DNA of 64,000 nt from Hydractinia symbiolongicarpus. Taxonomy: Eukaryota; Cnidaria; Hydrozoa; Anthoathecata; Hydractiniidae. The first letter of the stretch is position 1. Each line of letters starts with the position of its first letter. The stretch is from assembly GCF_029227915.1 (NCBI RefSeq), contig NC_079883.1:12462001-12526000 (forward strand), read 5' to 3'. The position numbers and the translations under genes were made by a program. This document shows positions 10,369-23,502 of the stretch, piece by piece. The notes below the pieces were generated by a model that saw only the letters and a program-made list of their open reading frames with translations, was not told where the DNA came from and searched no databases.

Positions 10369-10488
10369 GTCTACGGCCATACCACGATGAACACACCCGT
10401 TCTCGTCTGATCACGGAAGTTAAGCATCGTCGGGCCGGGATAGTACTTGGATGGGGGACCGCCTGGGAACTCCCGGTGTCATAGGCTT
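10369..10488 (+). rRNA. 5S: 5S rRNA, copy 17 (G113A)
   Basis: G113A gives a C6/A mismatch in helix I. The terminator is a T5 run (10487-10491). The gene and spacer markers tie it to copies 34, 36 and 38, about 10-13 kb downstream. Confidence 0.95.
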
Positions 10489-10994
10489 TTTATTTTCATT
10501 TGTTGCCTTTTCATTTCAATGGCGCTGTGATATATTTCTTGTTATAACAATTAAGGAACGTGGCGGTTGTTGAAAGTGTTTCCCATGACATTTTCCTACG
10601 ACATTTTCAGGTGATAGTACGAGAAAAAAGAGCTTTCAAATGCATACAAACTCGGTCTATTTCCGATCATCCAATAACCCTGACGGAATGGCAAATAAAA
10701 TAAAATTCCGCCGCCTTCCGAGGACTTATATCGCAATCACGTTTCGTAACAGCCAAGCGAGGTTTTACCTTAGCGTTTAAGTCACCACCGACATTTGGCC
10801 GCGCAACTATTCTAAGCTCAATCATTTTGACTTAAGGAGGGGGACGAGCGCGGACGCAGGCCCCCACTACCAGAAATTGTACGGTCGAGTTACTGACGTT
10901 TGCAGTAATAGCAGAGGTCAGTAACTCAAAGAAATTAAATAAAAAAATTTGATCACAACGTCAAAATAAATTGCACGTATTTGCCCCTACTAAT

Positions 10995-11114
10995 GTCTAC
11001 GGCCATACCACGATGAACACACCCGTTCTCGTCTGATCACGGAAGTTAAGCATCGTCGGGCCGGGATAGTACTTGGATGGGGGACCGCCTGGGAACTCCC
11101 GGTGTTGTAGGCTT
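10995..11114 (+). rRNA. 5S: 5S rRNA, copy 18 (C112T)
   Basis: C112T makes a G7/U wobble in helix I. The downstream CCCATGAC and ACTCGGTC markers link it to copy 17. Confidence 0.96.
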
Positions 11115-11620
11115 TTCATTTTCATTTGTTGCCTTTTCATTTCAATGGCGCTGTGATATATTTCTTGTTATAACAATTAAGGAACGTGGCGGTTGTTGAA
11201 AGTGTTTCCCATGACATTTTCCTACGACATTTTCAGGTGATAGTACGAGAAAAAAGAGCTTTCAAATGCATACAAACTCGGTCTATTGCCGATCATCCAA
11301 TAACCCTGACGGAATGGCAAATAAAATAAAATTCCTCCGCCTTCCGAGGACTTATATCGCAATCACGTTTCGTAACAGCCAAGCGAGGTTTTACCTTAGC
11401 GTTTAAGTCACCACCGACATTTGGCCGCGCAACTATTCTAAGCTCATTCATTTTGACTTAAGGAGGGGGACGAGCGCGGACGCAGGCCCACACTACCAGA
11501 AATTGTACGGTCGAGTTACTGACGTTTGCAGTAATCGCAGAGGTCAGTAACTCAAAGAAATTAAATAAAAAAATTTGATCACAACGTCAAAATAAATTGC
11601 ACGTATTTGCCCCTACTAAT

Positions 11621-11740
11621 GTCTACGGCCATACCACGATGAACACACCCGTTCTCGTCTGATCACGGAAGTTAAGCATCGTCGGGCCGGGATAGTACTT
11701 GGATGGGGGACCGCCTGGGAACTCCCGGTGTCGTAGGATT
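11621..11740 (+). rRNA. 5S: 5S rRNA, copy 19 (C118A)
   Basis: C118A removes the closing G1-C118 pair. Copy 59 has the same change. ACGAGGAAAAAG follows, as after copies 25 and 31. Confidence 0.95.
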
Positions 11741-12245
11741 TTCATTTTCATTTGTTGCCTTTTCATTTCAATGGCGCTGTGATATATTTCTTGTTATAAC
11801 AATTATGGAACGTGGCGGTTATTGAAAGTGTTTCCTATGACATTTTCCTACGACATTTTCAGGTGATAGTACGAGGAAAAAGAGCTTTCAAATGCATACA
11901 AACTCGATCTATTGCCGATCATCCAATAACCTTGACGGAATGGCAAATAAAATAAAATTCCGCCGCCTTCCGAGGACTTATATCGCAATCACGTTTCGTA
12001 ACAGCCAAGCGAGGTTTTACCTTAGCGTTTAAGTCACCACCGACATTTGGCCGCGCAACTATTCTAAGCTCATTCATTTTGACTTAAGGAGGGGGCGAGC
12101 GCGGACGCAAGCCCCCACTACCAGAAATTGTACGGTCGAGTTACTGACGTTTGCAGTAATCGCAGAGGTCAGTAACTCAAAGAAATTAAATAAAAAAATT
12201 TGATCACAACGTCAAAATAAATTGCACGTATTTGCCCCTACTAAT

Positions 12246-12365
12246 GTCTACGGCCATACCACGATGAACACACCCGTTCTCGTCTGATCACGGAAGTTAA
12301 GCATCGTCGGGCCGGGATAGTACTTGGATGGGGGACCGCCTGGGAACTCCCGGTGTCGTAGGCTT
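12246..12365 (+). rRNA. 5S: 5S rRNA, copy 20
   Basis: Identical to copy 1. Six-unit counterpart of copy 26. Confidence 0.97.
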
Positions 12366-12870
12366 TTCATTTTCATTTGTTGCCTTTTCATTTCAATGGC
12401 GCTGTGATATATTTCTTGTTATAACAATTAAGGAACGTGGCGGTTGTTGAAAGTGTTTCCTATGACATTTTCCTACGACATTTTCAGGTGATAGTACGAG
12501 AAAAAAGAGCTTTCAAATGCATACAAACTCGATCTATTGCCGATCATCCAATAACCCTGACGGAATGGCAAATAAAATAAAATTCCGCCGCCTTCCGAGG
12601 ACTTATATCGCAATCACGTTTCGTAACAGCCAAGCGAGGTTTTACCTTAGCGTTTAAGTCACCACCGACATTTGGCCGCGCAACTATTCTAAGCTCATTC
12701 ATTTTGACTTAAGGAGGGGGCGAGCGCGGACGCAGGCCCCCACTACCAGAAATTGTACGGTCGAGTTACTGACGTTTGCAGTAATCGCAGAGGTCAGTAA
12801 CTCAAAGAAATTAAATAAAAAAATTTGATCACAACGTCAAAATAAATTGCACGTATTTGCCCCTACTAAT

Positions 12871-12990
12871 GTCTACGGCCATACCACGATGAACACACCC
12901 GTTCTCGTCTGATCACGGAAGTTAAGCATCGTCGGGCCGGGATAGTACTTGGATGGGGGACCGCCTGGGAACTCCCGGTGTCGTAGGCTT
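12871..12990 (+). rRNA. 5S: 5S rRNA, copy 21
   Basis: Identical to copy 1. Six-unit counterpart of copy 27. Confidence 0.97.
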
Positions 12991-13496
12991 TTCATTTTCA
13001 TTTGTTGCCTTTTCATTTCAATGGCGCTGTGATATATTTCTTGTTATAACAATTAAGGAACGTGGCGGTTGTTGAAAGTGTTTCCTATGACATTTTCCTA
13101 CGACATTTTCAGGTGATAGTACGAGAAAAAAGAGCTTTCAAATGCATACAAACTCGATCTATTGCCGATCATCCAATAACCCTGACGGAATGGCAAATAA
13201 AATAAAATTCCGCCGCCTTCCGAGGACTTATATTGCAATCACGTTTCGTAACAGCCAAGCGAGGTTTTACCTTAGCGTTTAAGTCACCACCGACATTTGG
13301 CCGCGCAACTATTCTAAGCTCATTCATTTTGACTTAAGGAGGGGGACGAGCGCGGACGCAGGCCCCCACTACCAGAAATTGTACGGTCGAGTTACTGACG
13401 TTTGGAGTAATTGCAGAGGTCAGTAACTCAAAGAAATTAAATAAAAAAATTTGATCACAACGTCAAAATAAATTGCACGTATTTGTCCCTACTAAT

Positions 13497-13616
13497 GTCT
13501 ACGGCCATACCACGATGAACACACCCGTTCTCGTCTGATCACGGAAGTTAAGCATCGTCGGGCCGGGATAGTACTTGGATGGGGGACCGCCTGGGAACTC
13601 CCGGTGTCGTAGGCTT
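13497..13616 (+). rRNA. 5S: 5S rRNA, copy 22
   Basis: Identical to copy 1. Upstream TATATTGC, TTTGGAGTAATTG and ATTTGTCCC match those before copy 28. Confidence 0.97.
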
Positions 13617-14122
13617 TTCATTTTCATTTGTTGCCTTTTCATTTCAATGGCGCTGTGATATATTTCTTGTTATAACAATTAAGGAACGTGGCGGTTGTTG
13701 AAAGTGTTTCCTATGACATTTTCCTACGACATTTTCAGGTGATAGTACGAGAAAAAAGAGCTTTCAAATGCATACAAACTCGATCTATTGCCGATCATCC
13801 AATAACCCTGACGGAATGGCAAATAAAATAAAATTCCGCCGCCTTCCGAGGACTTATATCGCAATCACGTTTCGTAACAGCCAAGCGAGGTTTTACCTTA
13901 GCGTTTAAGTCACAACCGACATTTGGCCGCGCAACTATTCTAAGCTCATTCATTTTGACTTAAGGAGGGGGACGAGCACGGACGCAGGCCCCCACTACCA
14001 GAAATTGTACGGTCGAGTTACTAACGTTTGCAGTAATCGCAGAGGTCAGTAACTCAAAGAAATTAAATAAAAAAATTTGATCACAACGTCAAAATAAATT
14101 GCACGTATTTGCCCCTACTAAT

Positions 14123-14242
14123 GTCTACGGCCATACCACGATGAACACACCCGTTCTCGTCTGATCACGGAAGTTAAGCATCGTCGGGCCGGGATAGTAC
14201 TTGGATGGGGGACCGCCTGGGAACTCCCGGTGTCGTAGGCTT
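14123..14242 (+). rRNA. 5S: 5S rRNA, copy 23
   Basis: Identical to copy 1. The spacer before it has GGGGACGAGCACGG and ACTAACG. Confidence 0.97.
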
Positions 14243-14747
14243 TTCATTTTCATTTGTTGCCTTTTCATTTCAATGGCGCTGTGATATATTTCTTGTTATA
14301 ACAATTAAGGAACGTGGCGGTTGTTGAAAGTGTTTCCTATGACATTTTCCTACGACATTTTCAGGTGATAGTACGAGAAAAAAGAGCTTTCAAATGCATA
14401 CAAACTCGATCTATTGCCGATCATCCAATAACCCTGACGGAATGGCAAATAAAATAAAATTCCGCCGCCTTCCGAGGACTTATATCGCAATCACGTTTCG
14501 TAACAGCCAAGCGAGGTTTTACCTTAGCGTTTAAGTCACCACCGACATTTGGCCGCGCAACTATTCTAAGCTCATTCATTTTGACTTAAGGAGGGGGCGA
14601 GCGCGGACGCAGGCCCCCACTACCAGAAATTGTACGGTCGAGTTACTGACGTTTGCAGTAATGGCAGAGGTCAGTAACTCAAAGAAATTAAATAAAAGAA
14701 ATTGATCACAACGTCAAAATAAATTGCACGTATTTGCCCCTACTATT

Positions 14748-14867
14748 GTCTACGGCCATACCACGATGAACACACCCGTTCTCGTCTGATCACGGAAGTT
14801 AAGCATCGTCGGGCCGGGATAGTACTTGGATGGGGGACCGCCTGGGAACTCCCGGTGTCGTAGGCTT
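14748..14867 (+). rRNA. 5S: 5S rRNA, copy 24
   Basis: Identical to copy 1. Upstream TAATGGCAG, AAAAGAAATTG and CTATTG are shared only with copy 30. Confidence 0.97.
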
Positions 14868-15372
14868 TTCATTTTCATTTGTTGCCTTTTCATTTCAATG
14901 GCGCTGTGATATATTTCTTGTTATAACAATTAAGGAACGTGGCGGTTGTTGAAAGTGTTTCCTATGACATTTTCCTACGACATTTTCAGGTGATAGTACG
15001 AGAAAAAAGAGCTTTCAAATGCATACAAACTCGATCTATTGCCGATCATCCAATAACCCTGACGGAATGGCAAATAAAATAAAATTCCGCCGCCTTCCGA
15101 GGACTTATATCGCAATCACGTTTCGTAACAGCCAAGCGAGGTTTTACCTTAGCGTTTAAGTCACCACCGACATTTGGCCGCGCAACTATTCTAAGCTCAT
15201 TCATTTTGACTTAAGGAGGGGGCGAGCGCGGACGCAGGCCCCCACTACCAGAAATTGTACGGTCGAGTTACTGACGTTTGCAGTAATCGCAGAGGTCAGT
15301 AACTCAAAGAAATTAAATAAAAAAATTTGATCACAACGTCAAAATAAATTGCACGTATTTGCCCCTACTAAT

Positions 15373-15492
15373 GTCTACGGCCATACCACGATGAACACAC
15401 CCGTTCTCGTCTGATCACGGAAGTTAAGCATCGTCGGGCCGGGATAGTACTTGGATGGGGGACCGCATGGGAACTCCCGGTGTCGTAGGCTT
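15373..15492 (+). rRNA. 5S: 5S rRNA, copy 25 (C95A)
   Basis: C95A in box C, as in its six-unit counterpart copy 31. Confidence 0.95.
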
Positions 15493-15997
15493 TTCATTTT
15501 CATTTGTTGCCTTTTCATTTCAATGGCGCTGTGATATATTTCTTGTTATAACAATTAAGGAACGTGGCGGTTGTTGAAAGTGTTTCCTATGACATTTTCC
15601 TACGACATTTTCAGGTGATAGTACGAGGAAAAAGAGCTTTCAAATGCATACAAACTCGATCTATTGCCGATCATCCAATAACCTTGACGGAATGGCAAAT
15701 AAAATAAAATTCCGCCGCCTTCCGAGGACTTATATCGCAATCACGTTTCGTAACAGCCAAGCGAGGTTTTACCTTAGCGTTTAAGTCACCACCGACATTT
15801 GGCCGCGCAACTATTCTAAGCTCATTCATTTTGACTTAAGGAGGGGGCGAGCGCGGACGCAGGCCCCCACTACCAGAAATTGTACGGTCGAGTTACTGAC
15901 GTTTGCAGTAATCGCAGAGGTCAGTAACTCAAAGAAATTAAATAAAAAAATTTGATCACAACGTCAAAATAAATTGCACGTATTTGCCCCTACTAAT

Positions 15998-16117
15998 GTC
16001 TACGGCCATACCACGATGAACACACCCGTTCTCGTCTGATCACGGAAGTTAAGCATCGTCGGGCCGGGATAGTACTTGGATGGGGGACCGCCTGGGAACT
16101 CCCGGTGTCGTAGGCTT
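15998..16117 (+). rRNA. 5S: 5S rRNA, copy 26
   Basis: Identical to copy 1. ACCTTGACGG upstream is shared with copy 20. Confidence 0.97.
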
Positions 16118-16622
16118 TTCATTTTCATTTGTTGCCTTTTCATTTCAATGGCGCTGTGATATATTTCTTGTTATAACAATTAAGGAAAGTGGCGGTTGTT
16201 GAAAGTGTTTCCTATGACATTTTCCTACGACATTTTCAGGTGATAGTACGAGAAAAAAGAGCTTTCAAATGCATACAAACTCGATCTATTGCCGATCATC
16301 CAATAACCCTGACGGAATGGCAAATAAAATAAAATTCCGCCGCCTTCCGAGGACTTATATCGCAATCACGTTTCGTAACAGCCAAGCGAGGTTTTACCTT
16401 AGCGTTTAAGTCACCACCGACATTTGGCCGCGCAACTATTCTAAGCTCATTCATTTTGACTTAAGGAGGGGGCGAGCGCGGACGCAGGCCCCCACTACCA
16501 GAAATTGTACGGTCGAGTTACTGACGTTTGCAGTAATCGCAGAGGTCAGTAACTCAAAGAAATTAAATAAAAAAATTTGATCACAACGTCAAAATAAATT
16601 GCACGTATTTGCCCCTACTAAT

Positions 16623-16742
16623 GTCTACGGCCATACCACGATGAACACACCCGTTCTCGTCTGATCACGGAAGTTAAGCATCGTCGGGCCGGGATAGTAC
16701 TTGGATGGGGGACCGCCTGGGAACTCCCGGTGTCGTAGGCTT
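16623..16742 (+). rRNA. 5S: 5S rRNA, copy 27
   Basis: Identical to copy 1. Confidence 0.97.
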
Positions 16743-17248
16743 TTCATTTTCATTTGTTGCCTTTTCATTTCAATGGCGCTGTGATATATTTCTTGTTATA
16801 ACAATTAAGGAACGTGGCGGTTGTTGAAAGTGTTTCCTATGACATTTTCCTACGACATTTTCAGGTGATAGTACGAGAAAAAAGAGCTTTCAAATGCATA
16901 CAAACTCGATCTATTGCCGATCATCCAATAACCCTGACGGAATGGCAAATAAAATAAAATTCCGCCGCCTTCCGAGGACTTATATTGCAATCACGTTTCG
17001 TAACAGCCAAGCGAGGTTTTACCTTAGCGTTTAAGTCACCACCGACATTTGGCCGCGCAACTATTCTAAGCTCATTCATTTTGACTTAAGGAGGGGGACG
17101 AGCGCGGACGCAGGCCCCCACTACCAGAAATTGTACGGTCGAGTTACTGACGTTTGGAGTAATTGCAGAGGTCAGTAACTCAAAGAAATTAAATAAAAAA
17201 ATTTGATCACAACGTCAAAATAAATTGCACGTATTTGTCCCTACTAAT

Positions 17249-17368
17249 GTCTACGGCCATACCACGATGAACACACCCGTTCTCGTCTGATCACGGAAGT
17301 TAAGCATCGTCGGGCCGGGATAGTACTTGGATGGGGGACCGCCTGGGAACTCCCGGTGTCGTAGGCTT
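17249..17368 (+). rRNA. 5S: 5S rRNA, copy 28
   Basis: Identical to copy 1; upstream markers as for copy 22. Confidence 0.97.
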
Positions 17369-17874
17369 TTCATTTTCATTTGTTGCCTTTTCATTTCAAT
17401 GGCGCTGTGATATATTTCTTGTTATAACAATTAAGGAACGTGGCGGTTGTTGAAAGTGTTTCCTATGACATTTTCCTACGACATTTTCAGGTGATAGTAC
17501 GAGAAAAAAGAGCTTTCAAATGCATACAAACTCGATCTATTGCCGATCATCCAATAACCCTGACGGAATGGCAAATAAAATAAAATTCCGCCGCCTTCCG
17601 AGGACTTATATCGCAATCACGTTTCGTAACAGCCAAGCGAGGTTTTACCTTAGCGTTTAAGTCACCACCGACATTTGGCCGCGCAACTATTCTAAGCTCA
17701 TTCATTTTGACTTAAGGAGGGGGACGAGCGCGGACGCAGGCCCCCACTACCAGAAATTGTACGGTCGAGTTACTAACGTTTGCAGTAATCGCAGAGGTCA
17801 GTAACTCAAAGAAATTAAATAAAAAAATTTGATCACAACGTCAAAATAAATTGCACGTATTTGCCCCTACTAAT

Positions 17875-17994
17875 GTCTACGGCCATACCACGATGAACAC
17901 ACCCGTTCTCGTCTGATCACGGAAGTTAAGCATCGTCGGGCCGTGAAAGTACTTGGATGGGGGACCGCCTGGGAACTCCCGGTGTCGTAGGCTT
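17875..17994 (+). rRNA. 5S: 5S rRNA, copy 29 (G70T, T73A)
   Basis: G70T breaks the G70-C105 pair of helix V and alters the intermediate element; T73A alters loop E. Its counterpart, copy 23, is unchanged, so these arose after the six-unit duplication. Confidence 0.93.
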
Positions 17995-18499
17995 TTCATT
18001 TTCATTTGTTGCCTTTTCATTTCAATGGCGCTGTGATATATTTCTTGTTATAACAATTAAGGAACGTGGCGGTTGTTGAAAGTGTTTCCTATGACATTTT
18101 CCTACGAAATTTTCAGGTGATAGTACGAGAAAAAAGAGCTTTCAAATGCATACAAACTCGATCTATTGCCGATCATCCAATAACCCTGACGGAATGGCAA
18201 ATAAAATAAAATTCCGCCGCCTTCCGAGGACTAATATCGCAATCACGTTTCGTAACAGCCAAGCGAGGTTTTACCTTAGCGTTTAAGTCACCACCGACAT
18301 TTGGCCGCGCAACTATTCTAAGCTCATTCATTTTGACTTAAGGAGGGGGCGAGCGCGGACGCAGGCCCCCACTACCAGAAATTGTACGGTCGAGTTACTG
18401 ACGTTTGCAGTAATGGCAGAGGTCAGTAACTCAAAGAAATTAAATAAAAGAAATTGATCACAACGTCAAAATAAATTGCACGTATTTGCCCCTACTATT

Positions 18500-18619
18500 G
18501 TCTACGGCCATACCACGATGAACACACCCGTTCTCGTCTGATCACGGAAGTTAAGCATCGTCGGGCCGGGATAGTACTTGGATGGGGGACCGCCTGGGAA
18601 CTCCCGGTGTCGTAGGCTT
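18500..18619 (+). rRNA. 5S: 5S rRNA, copy 30
   Basis: Identical to copy 1; upstream markers as for copy 24. Confidence 0.97.
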
Positions 18620-19124
18620 TTCATTTTCATTTGTTGCCTTTTCATTTCAATGGCGCTGTGATATATTTCTTGTTATAACAATTAAGGAACGTGGCGGTTG
18701 TTGAAAGTGTTTCCTATGACATTTTCCTACGACATTTTCAGGTGATAGTACGAGAAAAAAGAGCTTTCAAATGCATACAAACTCGATCTATTGCCGATCA
18801 TCCAATAACCCTGACGGAATGGCAAATAAAATAAAATTCCGCCGCCTTCCGAGGACTTATATCGCAATCACGTTTCGTAACAGCCAAGCGAGGTTTTACC
18901 TTAGCGTTTAAGTCACCACCGACATTTGGCCGCGCAACTACTCTAAGCTCATTCATTTTGACTTAAGGAGGGGGCGAGCGCGGACGCAGGCCCCCACTAC
19001 CAGAAATTGTACGGTCGAGTTACTGACGTTTGCAGTAATCGCAGAGGTCAGTAACTCAAAGAAATTAAATAAAAAAATTTGATCACAACGTCAAAATAAA
19101 TTGCACGTATTTGCCCCTACTAAT

Positions 19125-19244
19125 GTCTACGGCCATACCACGATGAACACACCCGTTCTCGTCTGATCACGGAAGTTAAGCATCGTCGGGCCGGGATAGT
19201 ACTTGGATGGGGGACCGCATTGGAACTCCCGGTGTCGTAGGCTT
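19125..19244 (+). rRNA. 5S: 5S rRNA, copy 31 (C95A, G97T)
   Basis: Two changes in the 3' part of box C and the right arm of helix IV. C95A is inherited with copy 25; G97T is private. Confidence 0.92.
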
Positions 19245-19749
19245 TTCATTTTCATTTGTTGCCTTTTCATTTCAATGGCGCTGTGATATATTTCTTGTTA
19301 TAACAATTAAGGAACGTGGCGGTTGTTGAAAGTGTTTCCTATGACATTTTCCTACGACATTTTCAGGTGATAGTACGAGGAAAAAGAGCTTTCAAATGCA
19401 TACAAACTCGATCTATTGCCGATCATCCAATAACCCTGACGGAATGGCAAATAAAATAAAATTCCGCCGCCTTCCGAGGACTTATATCGCAATCACGTTT
19501 CGTAACAGCCAAGCGAGGTTTTACCTTAGCGTTTAAGTCACCACCGACATTTGGCCGCGCAACTATTCTAAGCTCATTCATTTTGACTTAAGGAGGGGGC
19601 GAGCGCGGACGCAGGCCCCCACTACCAGAAATTGTACGGTCGAGTTACTGACGTTTGCAGTAATCGCAGAGGTCAGTAACTCAAAGAAATTAAATAAAAA
19701 AATTTGATCACAACGTCAAAATAAATTGCACGTATTTGCCCCTACTAAT

Positions 19750-19869
19750 GTCTACGGCCATACCACGATGAACACACCCGTTCTCGCCTGATCACGGAAG
19801 TTAAGCATCGTCGGGCCGGGATAGTACTTGGATGGGGGACCGCCTGGGAACTCCCGGTGTCGTAGGCTT
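19750..19869 (+). rRNA. 5S: 5S rRNA, copy 32 (T38C)
   Basis: T38C lies in loop C. The spacer after it has ACATTCTCAGG. Confidence 0.95.
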
Positions 19870-20374
19870 TTCATTTTCATTTGTTGCCTTTTCATTTCAA
19901 TGGCGCTGTGATATATTTCTTGTTATAACAATTAAGGAACGTGGCGGTTGTTGAAAGTGTTTCCTATGACATTTTCCTACGACATTCTCAGGTGATAGTA
20001 CGAGAAAAAAGAGCTTTCAAATGCATACAAACTCGATCTATTGCCGATCATCCAATAACCCTGACGGAATGGCAAATAAAATAAAATTCAGCCGCCTTCC
20101 GAGGACTTATATCGCAATCACGTTTCGTAACAGCCAAGCGAGGTTTTACCTTAGCGTTTAAGTCACCACCGACATTTGGCCGCGCAACTATTCTAAGCTC
20201 ATTCATTTTGACTTAAGGAGGGGGCGAGCGCGGACGCAGGCCCCCACTACCAGAAATTGTACGGTCGAGTTACTGACGTTTGCAGTAATCGCAGAGGTCA
20301 GTAACTCAAAGACATTAAATAAAAAAATTTGATCACAACGTCAAAATAAATTGCACGTATTTGCCCCTACTAAT

Positions 20375-20494
20375 GTCTACGGCCATACCACGATGAACAC
20401 ACCCGTTCTCGTCTGATCAAGGAAGTTAAGCATCGTCGGGCCGGGATAGTACTTGGATGGGGGACCGCCTGGAAACTCCCGGTGTCGTAGGCTT
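20375..20494 (+). rRNA. 5S: 5S rRNA, copy 33 (C46A, G99A)
   Basis: C46A breaks G31-C46 of helix III and G99A alters loop E. Copy 35 has both. Downstream TTCAAAGGCG is also shared with copy 35. Confidence 0.93.
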
Positions 20495-21000
20495 TTCATT
20501 TTCATTTGTTGCCTTTTCATTTCAAAGGCGCTGTGATATATTTCTTGTTATAACAATTAAGGAACGTGGCGGTTGTTGAAAGTGTTTCCTATGACATTTT
20601 CCTACGACATTTTCAGGTGATAGTACGAGAAAAAAGAGCTTTCAAATGCATACAAACTCGATCTATTGCCGATCATCCAATAACCCTGACGGAATGGCAA
20701 ATAAAATAAAATTCCGCCGCCTTCCGAGGACTTATATCGCAATCACGTTTCGTAACAGCCAAGCGAGGTTTTACCTTAGCGTTTAAGTCACCACCGACAT
20801 TTGGCCGCGCAACTATTCTAAGCTCATTCATTTTGACTTAAGGAGGGGGACGAGCGCGGACGCAGGCCCCCACTACCAGAAATTGTACGGTCGAGTTACT
20901 AACGTTTGCAGTAATCACAGAGGTCAGTAACTCAAAGAAATTAAATAAAAAAATTTGATCACAACGTCAAAATAAATTGCACGTATTTGCCCCTACTAAT

Positions 21001-21120
21001 GTCTACGGCCATACCACGATGAACACACCCGTTCTCGTCTGATCACGGAAGTTAAGCATCGTCGGGCCGGGATAGTACTTGGATGGGGGACCGCCTGGGA
21101 ACTCCCGGTGTCATAGGCTT
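21001..21120 (+). rRNA. 5S: 5S rRNA, copy 34 (G113A)
   Basis: G113A helix I mismatch, shared with 17, 36 and 38. Upstream ACTAACG and AGTAATCACAG. Confidence 0.95.
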
Positions 21121-21625
21121 TTCATTTTCATTTGTTGCCTTTTCATTTCAATGGCGCTGTGATATATTTCTTGTTATAACAATTAAGGAACGTGGCGGTT
21201 GTTGAAAGTGTTTCCCATGACATTTTCCTACGACATTTTCAGGTGATAGTACGAGAAAAAAGAGCTTTCAAATGCATACAAACTCGGTCTATTGCCGATC
21301 ATCCAATAACCCTGACGGAATGGCAAATAAAATAAAATTCCGCCGCCTTCCGAGGACTTATATCGCAATCACGTTTCGTAACAGCCAAGCGAGGTTTTAC
21401 CTTAGCGTTTAAGTCACCACCGACATTTGGCCGCGCAACTATTCTAAGCTCATTCATTTTGACTTAAGGAGGGGGCGAGCGCGGACGCGGGCCCCCACTA
21501 CCAGAAATTGTACGGTCGAGTTACTGACGTTTGCAGTAATCGCAGAGGTCAGTAACTCAAAGAAATTAAATAAAAAAATTTGATCACAACGTCAAAATAA
21601 ATTGCACGTATTTGCCCCTACTAAT

Positions 21626-21745
21626 GTCTACGGCCATACCAAGATGAACACACCCGTTCTCGTCTGATCAAGGAAGTTAAGCATCGTCGGGCCGGGATAG
21701 TACTTGGATGGGGGACCGCCTGGAAACTCCCGGTGTCGTAGGCTT
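21626..21745 (+). rRNA. 5S: 5S rRNA, copy 35 (C17A, C46A, G99A)
   Basis: Carries the two copy 33 changes plus private C17A, which breaks C17-G61 of helix II. Three lesions make a functional RNA doubtful. Confidence 0.92.
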
Positions 21746-22251
21746 TTCATTTTCATTTGTTGCCTTTTCATTTCAAAGGCGCTGTGATATATTTCTTGTT
21801 ATAACAATTAAGGAACGTGGCGGTTGTTGAAAGTGTTTCCTATGACATTTTCCTACGACATTTTCAGGTGATAGTACGAGAAAAAAGAGCTTTCAAATGC
21901 ATACAAACTCGATCTATTGCCGATCATCCAATAACCCTGACGGAATGGCAAATAAAATAAAATTCCGCCGCCTTCCGAGGACTTATATCGCAATCACGTT
22001 TCGTAACAGCCAAGCGAGGTTTTACCTTAGCGTTTAAGTCACCACCGACATTTGGCCGCGCAACTATTCTAAGCTCATTCATTTTGACTTAAGGAGGGGG
22101 ACGAGCGCGGACGCAGGCCCCCACTACCAGAAATTGTACGGTCGAGTTACTAACGTTTGCAGTAATCACAGAGGTCAGTAACTCAAAGAAATTAAATAAA
22201 AAAATTTGATCACAACGTCAAAATAAATTGCACGTATTTGCCCCTACTAAT

Positions 22252-22371
22252 GTCTACGGCCATACCACGATGAACACACCCGTTCTCGTCTGATCACGGA
22301 AGTTAAGCATCGTCGGGCCGGGATAGTACTTGGATGGGGGACCGCCTGGGAACTCCCGGTGTCATAGGCTT
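22252..22371 (+). rRNA. 5S: 5S rRNA, copy 36 (G113A)
   Basis: Gene and spacer match copies 34 and 38. Confidence 0.95.
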
Positions 22372-22877
22372 TTCATTTTCATTTGTTGCCTTTTCATTTC
22401 AATGGCGCTGTGATATATTTCTTGTTATAACAATTAAGGAACGTGGCGGTTGTTGAAAGTGTTTCCCATGACATTTTCCTACGACATTTTCAGGTGATAG
22501 TACGAGAAAAAAGAGCTTTCAAATGCATACAAACTCGGTCTATTGCCGATCATCCAATAACCCTGACGGAATGGCAAATAAAATAAAATTCCGCCGCCTT
22601 CCGAGGACTTATATCGCAATCACGTTTCGTAACAGCCAAGCGAGGTTTTACCTTAGCGTTTAAGTCACCACCGACATTTGGCCGCGCAACTATTCTAAGC
22701 TCATTCATTTTGACTTAAGGAGGGGGGCGAGCGCGGACGCAGGCCCCCACTACCAGAAATTGTACGGTCGAGTTACTGACGTTTGCAGTAATCGCAGAGG
22801 TCAGTAACTCAAAGAAATTAAATAAAAAAATTTGATCACAACGTCAAAATAAATTGCACGTATTTGCCCCTACTAAT

Positions 22878-22997
22878 GTCTACGGCCATACCACGATGAA
22901 CACACCCGTTCTCGTCTGATCACGCAAGTTAAGCATCGTCGGGCCGGGATAGTACTTGGATGGGGGACCACCTGCGAACTCCCGGTGTCGTAGTCTT
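22878..22997 (+). rRNA. 5S: 5S rRNA, copy 37 (G48C, G93A, G98C, G117T; degenerate)
   Basis: Four substitutions: C29/C48 in helix III, U84-A93 and C78/C98 in helix IV (93 lies in box C), and U2/U117 in helix I. This is one of the two most substituted full-length copies and is probably not contributing to ribosomes. Copy 39 is the same. Confidence 0.9.
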
Positions 22998-23502
22998 TTC
23001 ATTTTCATTTGTTGCCTTTTCATTTCAATGGCGCTGTGATATATTTCTTGTTATAACAATTAATGAACGTGGCGGTTGTTGAAAGTGTTTCCTATGACAT
23101 TTTCCTACGACATTTTCAGGTGATAGTACGAGAAAAAAAAGCTTTCAAATGCATACAAACTCGATCTATTGCCGATCATCCAACAACCCTGACGGAATGG
23201 CAAATAAAATAAAATTCCGCCGCCTTCCGAAGACTTATATCGCAATCACGTTTCGTAACAGCCAAGCGAGGTTTTACCTTAGCGTTTAAGTCACCACCGA
23301 CATTTGGCCGCGCAACTATTCTAAGCTCATTCATTTTGACTTAAGGAGGGGGCGAGCGCGGACGCAGGCCCCCACTACCAGAAATTGTACGGTCGAGTTA
23401 CTAACGTTTGCAGTAATCACAGAGGTCAGTAACTCAAAGAAATTAAATAAAAAAATTTGATCACAACGTCAAAATAAATTGCACGTATTTGCCCCTACTA
23501 AT

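Larger units (their letters stand above)
11621..19500 (+). repeat. Six-unit higher-order repeat, copies 19-31
   Basis: Rare markers recur at exactly 3752 bp. TATATTGC, TTTGGAGTAATTG and ATTTGTCCC precede copies 22 and 28. TAATGGCAG, AAAAGAAATTG and CTATTGTC precede copies 24 and 30. C95A marks copies 25 and 31. ACGAGGAAAAAG follows copies 19, 25 and 31, and ACCTTGACGG follows 19 and 25. This fits two full six-unit blocks plus the start of a third. Confidence 0.85.
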
